Program-made: the position numbers and the translations under genes
In this document: positions 47,921 to 56,368 of the stretch, piece after piece
Layout: every line of letters begins with the position of its first letter
Numbering within the stretch: the stretch's first letter is position 1
Assembly (NCBI GenBank): GCA_016714085.1
Contig: JADJNW010000019.1
Span: 1 to 64,000 of the forward strand
Direction: 5' to 3'
Origin: Saprospiraceae bacterium
GTDB lineage: Bacteria; Bacteroidota; Bacteroidia; Chitinophagales; Saprospiraceae
Length of the DNA stretch: 64,000 bases
The notes under the pieces: model-generated
The model's database searches: none
Told to the model about the DNA's origin: nothing
The model's input: the letters and a program-made list of their open reading frames with translations, nothing else

Positions 47921-48235
47921 ATTCAGCGATTTAAATATTCCAATCTACGATAGAAATATATTAATTCTCAATTCTAATTTATCATATTTTGTTTAAAGCA
48001 TATCAACTCAGGTCTTAAAAATTGTAATCCGTGATTTAAATATATCAATCCGTAATTTAAAAAACTAAATCCATGTCTTATAATATTCATAATTTAACCA
48101 CAAAACATACTTTTTGCACACCCAAAATTTAATTCTTTTATTCTGAAATTTAATTATGTTAGATGTAGAATGATATATTTAAGACAGGAATTAAATATTT
48201 TAAGACAGGTATTTAAATATTTAAATTGAATATTA
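47921..48235. repeat. AT-rich array in exact 21-bp register, inverted halves
   Basis: Between divergent genes, units of 21 bp hold one register for about 15 periods. In the left part, units begin AATC or AATT (47942, 47963, 48005, 48026, 48047, 48068) with a TTTAAA-like core nine bases in (47930, 48035). GTCTTAAA (48012-48019) and GTCTTATA (48075-48082) are three periods apart. In the right part the reverse orientation appears: TTTAAGAC at 48178-48185 and 48199-48206, exactly one period apart, each followed by AGG. So the motif TTTAAGAC-N-GG-N-TT occurs in both orientations. Units are too diverged to be recent tandem duplications. The remaining gene-free sequence (47823-48443) shows nothing else. 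Confidence 0.6.
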
Positions 48236-48443
48236 TAAAAATTCAATACAAAAATGAATTTCATTTAAACTGACCTGGAATTTTTTAATAAAATTAAACT
48301 TATTTGATAGGATATGGAGTTGGCTTCGAGGATTAGCCTTTAGATTTTTTGGGGTAAATACTTTTCAATCGACTCGGTAGCTAAAAGTAGGGCATCGGGC
48401 CATTTTTTATGATCGAAACTTTTTACATTGCGGCAAAAAAAAT

Positions 48444-49604
48444 ATGCATCTCAGTGACATCCTGACGCATCTCGGCGAAGATCGGGAGCAATATTTCAAC
48501 GCCGTAGCACCGCCAATAGTGCAGTCCAGCAATTTTGCTTTCAAAACGCTCGATGAATTTCGGCAGGCTTTTACGAACGAATTAGAAAATCATATTTACA
48601 CGCGTGGCAACAATCCGACGGTGGCTATTCTACGCCAAAAACTTGCGGCTTTGGAAAGTGCAGAGGATGCGCTGGTGCTGGCGAGTGGCGCTGGCGCTGT
48701 AGCGAATGCGGTGATTGCGAATGTAAGCGCGGGCGATCATGTCGTGTGTGTGGATGCGCCTTATTCTTGGACGAAAATTTTATTGACCAAATTGCTACCG
48801 CGTTTTGGAGTGACGTACACTTTTGTGGATGGAAGGGATATTCAACATATCGAAAATGCGATTCAATCCAATACAAAGCTCCTCTATCTGGAAAGCCCGA
48901 ATTCGTTGACGTTTGAGTTGCAAGACTTAGAAGCTTGCGCCAATTTGGCAAAATCAAAAGGCATTATTACGTGCATCGACAATAGCTATTGCTCGCCTGT
49001 TTTTCAGCAGCCGATCAAGCATGGGATTGATATTGTAGTGCATTCGGGTACCAAGTATCTCAATGGCCATAGCGATGTAGTTGTGGGTGTCATTTGCAGC
49101 AGCAAAGAAATGATTCAGAAAATTTTTGATACGGAATTTATGACATTGGGCGGTATTATCTCTCCACATGATGCCTGGCTCGTGATGCGCGGGCTGCGTA
49201 CCTTGGAATTGCGCGTGAAGCGTAGTTTTGAAAGCGCTTTTAAAATCGCTCAATATTTAGAAAGCCACCCGAAGGTAGAAAAAGTAGTAGATACCTGGCT
49301 TCCTTCCTTTCCTCAGCATGAATTGGCAAAGAAGCAAATGCTTGGGGCAGGTGGCTTGTTGTCGATTTATTTAAAAGCCGATTCTATTGAAAAAGTGGAA
49401 GCGTTTTTTCATCGTTTGCAAAGATTTTTGCTGGCGGTTTCCTGGGGCGGGCACGAGTCATTGGTGTTGCCTTCCGCCGGATTTTATAATATTCCCGGTC
49501 GCCCCGATTCTACTACTCCCTGGAATTTATTGCGTTTTTACATTGGATTGGAAGACCCCGATTGGTTGATCGAAGATTTGGAGCAAGCTTTAGAAATTAT
49601 ATAA
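48444..49604 (+). CDS. PLP-dependent trans-sulfuration enzyme (cystathionine gamma-synthase/lyase type)
   Basis: 386 residues of the Cys/Met metabolism PLP family. Visible: the N-terminal YTRGNNPTVAILRQKLAALE, the cofactor-stacking region ALVLASGAGAVANAV, the PLP-holding CIDNSYCSPVFQQP and the Schiff-base Lys in VHSGTKYLNGHSDVV. The C-terminal SWGGHESLVLPSAG and LLRFYIGLEDPDWLIEDL complete the fold. The motifs do not separate synthase, beta-lyase and gamma-lyase; the SWGGHESL segment fits a beta-lyase or gamma-synthase. It is a single gene, divergent from the duplicated unknown gene across the phased array. Confidence 0.9.
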   Translation: MHLSDILTHLGEDREQYFNAVAPPIVQSSNFAFKTLDEFRQAFTNELENHIYTRGNNPTVAILRQKLAALESAEDALVLASGAGAVANAVIANVSAGDHVVCVDAPYSWTKILLTKLLPRFGVTYTFVDGRDIQHIENAIQSNTKLLYLESPNSLTFELQDLEACANLAKSKGIITCIDNSYCSPVFQQPIKHGIDIVVHSGTKYLNGHSDVVVGVICSSKEMIQKIFDTEFMTLGGIISPHDAWLVMRGLRTLELRVKRSFESAFKIAQYLESHPKVEKVVDTWLPSFPQHELAKKQMLGAGGLLSIYLKADSIEKVEAFFHRLQRFLLAVSWGGHESLVLPSAGFYNIPGRPDSTTPWNLLRFYIGLEDPDWLIEDLEQALEII

Positions 49605-49712
49605 TTTGGAGGTTTGGAAGTTTGAAACTTGATGAAGCAAAGTAAGACAGATATATGCTCGTCCCTCTTTCTACACGAATACGTCTCTATGCCTTTATTC
49701 CTTTGCGCCTCA

Positions 49713-50663
49713 TTAAAAGCGCTTTACAGATTCTATGATATACAATGGTCGTTGTTTTATTTCACTATAAATATTTGATAAATAAATCGACATAATGTAA
49801 AGATTTAAACAAGTCACTGCAAAAAAAACAGAAATCAATACGACTAGGAAAGTCCAGCCGGTAGAAGGTTCGCCAAGATTACCAAACAAGTCAATTCCGG
49901 TGAGTTTTACTTTTAATGCGTTTATAATAACGCCGATTAAAAAAATAAATGAAAAAATAAAAATCCATAATAATAAAGTACGCAAGAAGGAAGTGTAAGA
50001 TGTAATTACTACAAGTGATGTGCGGAAACGCTCGGAAAATCGTTCTTCATTGGCGTTTTCAGAAGTATTAATTTCGATATAAGAAGTACTATAGCCCACC
50101 AGCGAATAAATGGCTTTCATGTAGCGAAGATTTTCGCGCAAACGCAGTAATGAATTGAGCGCCCGCCGTGATATCAGGCGTGTATCCAATGCTTTTTCAT
50201 CGACTTGCAAGGCAGAATAACGCCGCATAATAATATAAAATAAGCGATGTAATAATCGATAACGCAGCGACATTTTTCTTGCGCGTGCGCGAAGATAAAC
50301 GATATCATATCCCTTTTGAGCTTGTTGAAATAAGTCGAGCAAAATTTGAGCTTGTTGATAAAAAGCGAGTTCAAAAATAATGGTATAATCACCATTGGCG
50401 CGGTCAAGCCCGGCTACGATAGCATGATTACGAAGGGTCGTAGCAGAAAGATTCAGTAAAAAGATATTTTGTTTTAAATCTGCTTCTAAAGGTGTAATAT
50501 TCGTATCAAAATCTGCCTGGGTATGATTATTTACTAAAATAATTTCATAATCCGCAAAGTTCGATTTGAGAATAGGGTAAAGGTTGTTCAATAAATCAGG
50601 TAAGACTTTAGCTTCATACGGATCGTTTATGACAATAACAACAGATAATAAACTATTATACAT
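49713..50663 (-). CDS. GtrB/DPM-type glycosyltransferase-like membrane protein lacking Asp motifs
   Basis: 316 residues. The N-terminal half has a GT2 Rossmann layout: LLSVVIVINDPYEA, YEIILVNNHTQADFD, IVAGLDRANGDYTIIFELAF. The C-terminal half has two membrane helices (SFLRTLLLWIFIFSFIFLIG, and FLVVLISVFFAVTCLNLYIM), as in GtrB-like dolichyl- or undecaprenyl-phosphate transferases. Where active enzymes have an Asp-Gly-Ser pair and an Asp-x-Asp motif, this protein has NNHT and ELAF. So it is probably not an active transferase, or it uses other residues. Neighbours give no clear pathway: a PLP enzyme converges and the exporter operon diverges. Confidence 0.75.
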   Translation of the reverse strand: MYNSLLSVVIVINDPYEAKVLPDLLNNLYPILKSNFADYEIILVNNHTQADFDTNITPLEADLKQNIFLLNLSATTLRNHAIVAGLDRANGDYTIIFELAFYQQAQILLDLFQQAQKGYDIVYLRARARKMSLRYRLLHRLFYIIMRRYSALQVDEKALDTRLISRRALNSLLRLRENLRYMKAIYSLVGYSTSYIEINTSENANEERFSERFRTSLVVITSYTSFLRTLLLWIFIFSFIFLIGVIINALKVKLTGIDLFGNLGEPSTGWTFLVVLISVFFAVTCLNLYIMSIYLSNIYSEIKQRPLYIIESVKRF

Positions 50664-50937
50664 ATTTAATTGGGTTATTAGTTATCGGTTATTGGGGTAT
50701 TTGGGAATATCAGGCAGAAAATTTAGGGCGAAAATGTGACTTATCGTATTTTTTAACATCTAAATAAAAAAAACTTACGTAAAACTTTGTATTTGTAGTT
50801 GTTTTGTTAATAAATTGCAATTACATCTAAAGTACAGAGAAAGAACGATTTTTGCGCACTTGGAGGTGAATAATTGAAAAACAGCACATAACACCAGACC
50901 CATAGACAAACACTAAACGAGCGGACAGCAGGTTGTT

Positions 50938-53016
50938 ATGCCAAAAGAATTCCCATTTTATCAGCAATTAGACGCCATGGATTGTGGCGCTACATGCCTT
51001 CGGATGATTGCCCGGCACTACGGCAGATACTACTCTTTGGAGCAGCTGCGCGAGATGACCTATATGGGCAAGCAGGGCGTTACTTTGTTGGGAATCAGCG
51101 ATGCCGCGGAGCATATCGGTCTACAATCGTTGGCACTTAAAACTACTTATGATCGCTTGATTCGAGACATTCCCTTGCCTTGCATTGCGCATTGGAATGA
51201 AGAACATTTTGTGGTCGTTTATAAAGCTAATAAAAATAGTGTTTGGATTGCGGATCCTGCAGAAGGTAAATTCAAGCTTTCAAAAAAAGAATTTCTTGAG
51301 AGTTGGGTGGATGAAGAAGATGACGGAGAAAAATTGGGCGTATTATTACTCTTGGAACCTACGCCAGAATTCTACGAACACGATGGAGAACAAGTTGATA
51401 AAGCCGGATTTGGCTATATTCTTTCTTATTTTCGGAAATACCAAAGTTTGATTGGGCAGTTAGTGCTCGGATTAATCCTTGGGAGTGTTCTTCAACTCAT
51501 ATTTCCATTTCTGATCAAAGCCATCGTAGATGTAGGGATTAATACGCTTGATGTTTCCTTTATCACACTGGTATTGGTAGCTCAATTGGTCCTTTTTGCT
51601 ACGCAGGTGGTAGTAGAATTCTTCCGAAGTTGGATATTGTTGCACGTTGGTGTACGCGTCAATATCAGTTTGATTTCCGATTTTTTGATAAAACTGACCA
51701 AATTACCCCTTCGATTTTTTGATAGCCGGATGACGGGAGACTTGATGCAGCGCATAGCTGACCATGAGCGCGTTCAGCGATTTTTCTCTTCTACAACACT
51801 TATTTCAGTTTTCTCTTTTTTCAATTTTCTAGCCTTTTCAGCGGTCTTACTGATTTGGAAACCAGTTGTTTTTATTGTGTTTTTCTTGGGCACCTTGCTC
51901 AATATTGCATGGATTCTGTTCTTCATGCGTCGAAGACGTGATTTGGATTACAAGCGATTCGATCAGTCGGCTGAAAAAGGTCTGAGTTCATTGCGAATCG
52001 AGCAATTGCAGCGCTCCGGGGCAGTATTCATTAATGAAGCAAAAAATGTGTTGATTACTTTTATCGTTGCGACAGCAGTGATAAATGTGGAAATGACCTT
52101 GGGGATGTTGGTGGCGATTCAGTATATCGTCGGGCAATTAAATTCTCCTTTGAATCAATTGGTTGAGTTTGTACGTTCCTTCCAGGAAGCCAGGATTAGC
52201 CTGGAACGAATGAATGAAATTCATATCAAAGAAGACGAAGAGACCCATGCAGGCAAGATTACACTACTGCCAGAGTATGGTGATTTGATTGTGGAAAATC
52301 TGTCTTTTCAATACGAAGGCCCGCATTCGCCGATGGCTCTTCGAGACATCAATTTATACATTCCCCGCGGTCGTACCACCGCAATCGTAGGCAGCAGTGG
52401 AAGCGGGAAAACAACTTTGTTGAAATTATTGCTCAATTTTTATCAGCCTACAGATGGTGTGATTCGGGTTGGAGATGTGAATTTATCTAATATCGAAACC
52501 CGGATGTGGCGTAGCCAATGCGGGGTAGTAATGCAAGAAGGCTATATTTTCAATGATACCATTGCACATAATATCGCACTTGGAGACGAAATTATTGATA
52601 AACAGAAATTATTAAAGGCTGTAAAAGTCGCTAATATCCAAAACTTTATCGAAGCCTTGCCGCTTGGTTATAATACTAAAATTGGACAAGATGGTATTGG
52701 CGTAAGCCAGGGACAAAAGCAACGACTCTTGATCGCACGGGCGGTTTACAAAAATCCTGAATATATCTTTTTTGATGAAGCAACTACATCGTTGGATGCG
52801 TATAATGAAATGTTGATTATGGAGAACCTGGAAGAATTTTTCCGGCATCGTACAGTGGTTATTGTAGCGCATCGCTTGAGCACGGTTGTGAATGCAGATA
52901 ATATCGTAGTATTGGAAGGTGGCGAAATCGTTGAACAAGGAACACATGATGAACTTACCTATATTAGAGGAGCTTATTATCAATTGATTCGCAATCAGTT
53001 AGAATTGGGAGCGTAG
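50938..53016 (+). CDS. peptidase C39-containing ABC exporter (double-glycine type)
   Basis: 692 residues. An N-terminal C39 protease (1-~135) has the active-site Cys in MDCGATCLRM, the His in NEEHFVVVYK and the Asp in ADPAEG. It would cut leader peptides after a Gly-Gly motif. Membrane helices span about 160-410. The ATPase (about 445-690) has GSSGSGKTT, the signature VSQGQKQRLLIARA, Walker B YIFFDEATTSLD and a switch His in VAHRLST. Between RFDQSAE and KGLSSLR (about residue 342-350) I expect roughly 40 further residues (the QLxxGMQEIKLN segment in relatives), so an in-frame deletion is likely. The HlyD adaptor gene follows after 57 bp. Confidence 0.88.
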   Translation: MPKEFPFYQQLDAMDCGATCLRMIARHYGRYYSLEQLREMTYMGKQGVTLLGISDAAEHIGLQSLALKTTYDRLIRDIPLPCIAHWNEEHFVVVYKANKNSVWIADPAEGKFKLSKKEFLESWVDEEDDGEKLGVLLLLEPTPEFYEHDGEQVDKAGFGYILSYFRKYQSLIGQLVLGLILGSVLQLIFPFLIKAIVDVGINTLDVSFITLVLVAQLVLFATQVVVEFFRSWILLHVGVRVNISLISDFLIKLTKLPLRFFDSRMTGDLMQRIADHERVQRFFSSTTLISVFSFFNFLAFSAVLLIWKPVVFIVFFLGTLLNIAWILFFMRRRRDLDYKRFDQSAEKGLSSLRIEQLQRSGAVFINEAKNVLITFIVATAVINVEMTLGMLVAIQYIVGQLNSPLNQLVEFVRSFQEARISLERMNEIHIKEDEETHAGKITLLPEYGDLIVENLSFQYEGPHSPMALRDINLYIPRGRTTAIVGSSGSGKTTLLKLLLNFYQPTDGVIRVGDVNLSNIETRMWRSQCGVVMQEGYIFNDTIAHNIALGDEIIDKQKLLKAVKVANIQNFIEALPLGYNTKIGQDGIGVSQGQKQRLLIARAVYKNPEYIFFDEATTSLDAYNEMLIMENLEEFFRHRTVVIVAHRLSTVVNADNIVVLEGGEIVEQGTHDELTYIRGAYYQLIRNQLELGA

Positions 53017-53073
53017 GTTGGGATATTAGGATATTGAGCTTTCTATAAGCCTGTTATCTTTAAATTATTTTAA

Positions 53074-54372
53074 ATGCAACAACATATAGATGATATAGAA
53101 ATCAGGAGTGAAGAAGTCCAGGAAATACTGGGTACTCCACCAAGTTGGCTGGTACGCTGGGGTACAACGGTTGCCTTGATTGCTTTTGTAGTGTTGGTTT
53201 GGGTGACTTTTTGGATAAAATATCCTGAGGTAGTAAGCGGAGAAATTAAAGTGACATCCACCGAGCCGCCGAGAAAAATATATGCTGAAAATCCTGCAAC
53301 CATTGCGAGAGTTCTGGTTCGAAATGAACAGATCGTCGATAGTGGGGAAGCTTTGTTGTCATTCAGGAGCACTGCCAATGTAGATGATGTGATGTCTTTT
53401 GAAACGATATTGGATCAGGTAAAAGAACTCAACGATTCGGAGCTACTAGAATTTCAGCCACCTACCAATTTATTATTAGGCGATATTCAAAACCAGATTT
53501 ACGATTTTCTTCAAAAACAAGAGGAATACAAACAAGCTACCTCCAGTCGTTCGAGTAGAGTAAATACAAGGGATAAGGAGCGTGAAATCGCTAAGCTAGA
53601 AAAGGAAATTAGAGACAATAATCAACAACAGCAACACCTTCAGGATCAAATTGAATCCTTGAGTATTCAAGCCGCTAAACAGCAACAGCAATATCAAGAA
53701 CGGAAAATTACTTTGAAACAATTGCGCGATACACAGGATGCCCTGCGTGACTTGGAGCGTACACGACAAGGTATTGTCTCGGATACCAAAAGTAAGCAGT
53801 TTGATATTCGAATGCTTGAAAATGAAATAAAAGGTGATCGGGTTAGCGCTCGATCGAGTAGTGGCGTTGCGTCGGAGGCTTTAAAATCGCAGTTTATCAA
53901 GATGCAAGAAACGGTGCAAGCTTGGAAAAAACAATATTTGGTCGTAGCGCCGATCAAAGGAATGGTGGCTTTTACTAATAACAAAGTGAATATCAGCGAA
54001 CAACAGTTTATTTTAAAAGATGTAGAATTAATGTCGGTTGTGCCTACGGAATCTACGGAAACCATCGGCAATATGTTTTTAAGTCTTGATGGATCCGGCA
54101 AAGTTGATACAGGTCAACAAGTAGTGGTAAAACTTAAAAGTTACCCATTTTACGAATATGGAGCGGTGATGGGGCGCGTGAAGTGGAAAGGTAAAATCCC
54201 TACGGATGATGATAAAATCCCGGTACAAATTGATTTCCCAAAAGGTTTATTAACTACGCGTGATAAGCTGATCGAACCAGCCCAGGAAATGAACGGCACA
54301 GCCGAGATTATTACCTCCGACAAGCGTTTGATTGACAAGATTTTCGAAAATATGCGTAAGATTGCCAATTGA
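53074..54372 (+). CDS. HlyD family periplasmic adaptor (membrane fusion protein)
   Basis: 432 residues: one N-terminal membrane helix (WGTTVALIAFVVLVWVTFWI, about 29-48), lipoyl-like half motif (IYAENPATIARVLVRNEQIV), then a long glutamine-rich coiled coil (about 165-290, NQQQQHLQDQIESLSI). A second lipoyl half and barrel follow (YLVVAPIKGMVAFTNNKVN, GQQVVVKLKSYPF). It would bridge the C39 ABC exporter to an outer-membrane channel of TolC type, which is not in the window. No precursor with a double-glycine leader was seen near the pair. Confidence 0.92.
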   Translation: MQQHIDDIEIRSEEVQEILGTPPSWLVRWGTTVALIAFVVLVWVTFWIKYPEVVSGEIKVTSTEPPRKIYAENPATIARVLVRNEQIVDSGEALLSFRSTANVDDVMSFETILDQVKELNDSELLEFQPPTNLLLGDIQNQIYDFLQKQEEYKQATSSRSSRVNTRDKEREIAKLEKEIRDNNQQQQHLQDQIESLSIQAAKQQQQYQERKITLKQLRDTQDALRDLERTRQGIVSDTKSKQFDIRMLENEIKGDRVSARSSSGVASEALKSQFIKMQETVQAWKKQYLVVAPIKGMVAFTNNKVNISEQQFILKDVELMSVVPTESTETIGNMFLSLDGSGKVDTGQQVVVKLKSYPFYEYGAVMGRVKWKGKIPTDDDKIPVQIDFPKGLLTTRDKLIEPAQEMNGTAEIITSDKRLIDKIFENMRKIAN

Positions 54373-54417
54373 AGTTTGGAAGTTTTATGCTTTTTAAACC
54401 TTAAACTTCCAAACTTC
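54371..54417. terminator. inverted repeat between convergent HlyD and lpdA genes
   Basis: A perfect 15-bp inverted repeat, GAAGTTTGGAAGTTT (54371-54385) and AAACTTCCAAACTTC (54403-54417), with a 17-base loop containing TTTTTAAA, occupies the short gap between two convergent genes. It can work as a terminator in both directions. The word GGTTTGGAAGTTT occurs again after the trans-sulfuration gene (about 49609-49622), suggesting a shared 3'-end motif. Confidence 0.55.
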
Positions 54418-54427
54418 CAAACCTCAC

Positions 54428-55825
54428 CTAAATATGAATCACTTCGCCGTAAGCTGCTGCTGCTGCTTCCATAATTGCTTCGCTCATGGTAGGGTGCGGG
54501 TGTACGGATTTAATGATTTCGTGTCCTGTTGTTTCTAATTTTCGAGTGGCCACAACTTCAGCTATCAACTCTGTTACGTTTAAACCGATCATGTGCGCTC
54601 CAAGAAACTCGCCGTATTTCGCATCGAAAATAAGCTTTACAAAACCTACTTTTGCACCGGCAGCGCTGGCTTTGCCAGATGCTGAATAAGGAAACTTACC
54701 GACTTTGACTTCATAACCTGCTTCTTTGGCTGCTTTCTCTGTATACCCGACCGAAGCAATTTCCGGGCTGCAATAAGTACAAGACGGAATATTGTTGTAA
54801 TCGATTGGCTCAGGATTCAACCCTGCGATTTTTTCAACGCAAGTAATGCCCTCTGCGCTGGCTACGTGGGCAAGCGCAGGCCCTGGAATTACATCTCCAA
54901 TCGCATAAATGCCTGGCACATTGGTACGATAAAATTCATCTACGTTAATGACGCCTCGATCCGTAGTGATACCTAACTCTTCCAGCCCAATGTTTTCAGT
55001 GTTTGGGGTAACGCCCGCAGCGGAAAGTACTACATCACACTTAATTTCTTCGGTCTTACCATCTTTGCGACTTTTCACCAACACTTTGCATTCACGACCG
55101 CTGGTATCAACCGATTCCACCGAAGTATTCGCCAACACTCGAATGCCACTTTTGGTATAAATCTTGGTTAATTCTTTAGAAATCTCTTCGTCTTCGCGAG
55201 GCACCAGCCCTTGCTCCAAAAATTCTACGATCGTTACTTCTGTACCAATCGAATGATAGAAATAAGCAAACTCCACGCCAATAGCGCCCGCGCCAACCAC
55301 AACCATTGATTTTGGTTGCTTCTCTAAAGACATTGCTTTGCGGTACTCGATGATTTTCTTTCCATCGATTTTCAAATTAGGCAACTCCTTTGCCCGGCCA
55401 CCAGTAGCAATGATGATATGCGAAGCAGTATATTCTTTCTTATTGCCATCAGCATCGGTTACTTCTACTTTTTTTCCGCGCATCAATTTACCTGTACCGT
55501 TGATAACATCAATTTTGTTTTTACGCATCAAAAAACTGATACCCTTGCTCATACCATCTGCCACTCCACGACTGCGGGCAATCATTCCATCAAAATCAAC
55601 TTTAGCACTGCCTACTTTGATCCCATAATCCTCGGCGTGGCTAATATATTCAAACACTTGGGCGCTTTTCAATAAAGCTTTGGTAGGAATGCAACCCCAA
55701 TTGAGACAGATACCTCCAAGTGATTCCCGTTCTATAACTGCCGTTTTTAAACCTAACTGGGAGCCTCGAATAGCGGCGACGTATCCGCCGGGGCCACTTC
55801 CTATTACAATCAAATCGTAATTCAT
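54428..55825 (-). CDS. lpdA: dihydrolipoyl dehydrogenase (E3)
   Basis: FAD-dependent E3 of pyruvate and 2-oxoglutarate dehydrogenase complexes or of the glycine cleavage system. 465 residues from MNYDLIVIGSGPGG (FAD site). The redox disulfide is in GGICLNWGCIPTKALL, NAD binding in VVVGAGAIGVEFAYFYHSIG, and the second FAD motif in NVPGIYAIGDVI. The C-terminal His-Glu pair is in SVHPHPTMSE. Everything expected is intact and the length is typical. It is not adjacent to E1/E2 genes here. Confidence 0.97.
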   Translation of the reverse strand: MNYDLIVIGSGPGGYVAAIRGSQLGLKTAVIERESLGGICLNWGCIPTKALLKSAQVFEYISHAEDYGIKVGSAKVDFDGMIARSRGVADGMSKGISFLMRKNKIDVINGTGKLMRGKKVEVTDADGNKKEYTASHIIIATGGRAKELPNLKIDGKKIIEYRKAMSLEKQPKSMVVVGAGAIGVEFAYFYHSIGTEVTIVEFLEQGLVPREDEEISKELTKIYTKSGIRVLANTSVESVDTSGRECKVLVKSRKDGKTEEIKCDVVLSAAGVTPNTENIGLEELGITTDRGVINVDEFYRTNVPGIYAIGDVIPGPALAHVASAEGITCVEKIAGLNPEPIDYNNIPSCTYCSPEIASVGYTEKAAKEAGYEVKVGKFPYSASGKASAAGAKVGFVKLIFDAKYGEFLGAHMIGLNVTELIAEVVATRKLETTGHEIIKSVHPHPTMSEAIMEAAAAAYGEVIHI

Positions 55826-55929
55826 AAATTAGTGAAGTTTTAAGTTGATTGAATCCTTTTCCTCGAACACTTTCCACACAATCCTGGTTTTACAAAACGG
55901 CGCAAATATAGGGAATTCAGGTACTTCTT

Positions 55930-55968
55930 CCAAAATAAAAAACTCCGCTACAATTTTCTGTAGCAGAG
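55930..55968 (-). terminator. intrinsic terminator of the candidate ncRNA
   Basis: On the minus strand CTCTGCTACA / TGTAGCGGAG (one mismatch) closes a 6-base loop (plus-strand 55943-55968) and is followed by TTTTTTATTTTGG (55942-55930). A strong rho-independent terminator that does not belong to a visible protein gene. Confidence 0.7.
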
Positions 55969-56155
55969 CTTGCCTAACTTACTGATACTAATTTATCTTT
56001 ATAAAGCATACACTTTATTCCACACGAGGGCGGAAGTTGAATCTTCCTTATAGTCAAGCCTGTTTGGATTGCCCCAGCGACATGAAAGGAAAAGCACCAT
56101 CTGGAAAATTAACCGATATGTTGTACCCTATTATCATCTATTTTATCACTTAGGC
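55930..56155 (-). ncRNA. ssrS: candidate 6S-like regulatory RNA
   Basis: A transcript from 56155 to the terminator at 55930 has no coding frame worth noting. Its 5' end GCCTAA (minus strand, 56155-56150) pairs with TTAGGC (55977-55972), and GATA with TATC just inside, forming a closing stem. The body between these ends is 184 nt. Inside, TAAAG-TGTATG-CTTTA forms a small hairpin on the 3' side, and GGAAG-ATTCAA-CTTCC another. A long rod with a central bubble carrying a 3'-side hairpin is the layout of 6S RNA, which binds housekeeping RNA polymerase. The class is inferred from architecture, length and position of promoter and terminator; I could not compare it with a covariance model. Confidence 0.45.
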
Positions 56156-56160
56156 GATTG

Positions 56161-56191
56161 TAAAGGTATAAATTCTGCGCTAACCGAGCAA
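56161..56191 (-). promoter_or_regulatory. promoter of the candidate ncRNA
   Basis: On the minus strand TTG (56191-56189) is followed after 20 bp by TACCTTTA (56168-56161), one mismatch from TTG-N(19-21)-TAnnTTTG. It would start transcription at about 56155, exactly where the closing stem of the RNA begins. Confidence 0.45.
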
Positions 56192-56368
56192 GCAATTTTG
56201 ATAAAAAATCGACAGGAGAAAGTACAAAGTTAATTATCAATTTTTTGATTAAAATGTTGATTTATAATAAATTATGATTTAAATGTTTAATTAAACTAAA
56301 ACTGGTAAATTGATTGTTTTGCCTGAAAATATAGCACTTAGAAGAAAAAATCATATAGCTAAAAAAAT

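Noticed and set aside
47921..48235. Coding heptad repeat (21 bp = 7 codons)
   Set aside because: All three plus-strand frames I read through it contain stops, and on the minus strand the repeated unit also runs into stops, so a coiled-coil gene is not supported.
55930..56155. tmRNA, RNase P RNA or SRP RNA
   Set aside because: The hallmark sequences (CCA end, GAGGAAAGTCC, GGTCAGGTCCGGAAGG) are absent.
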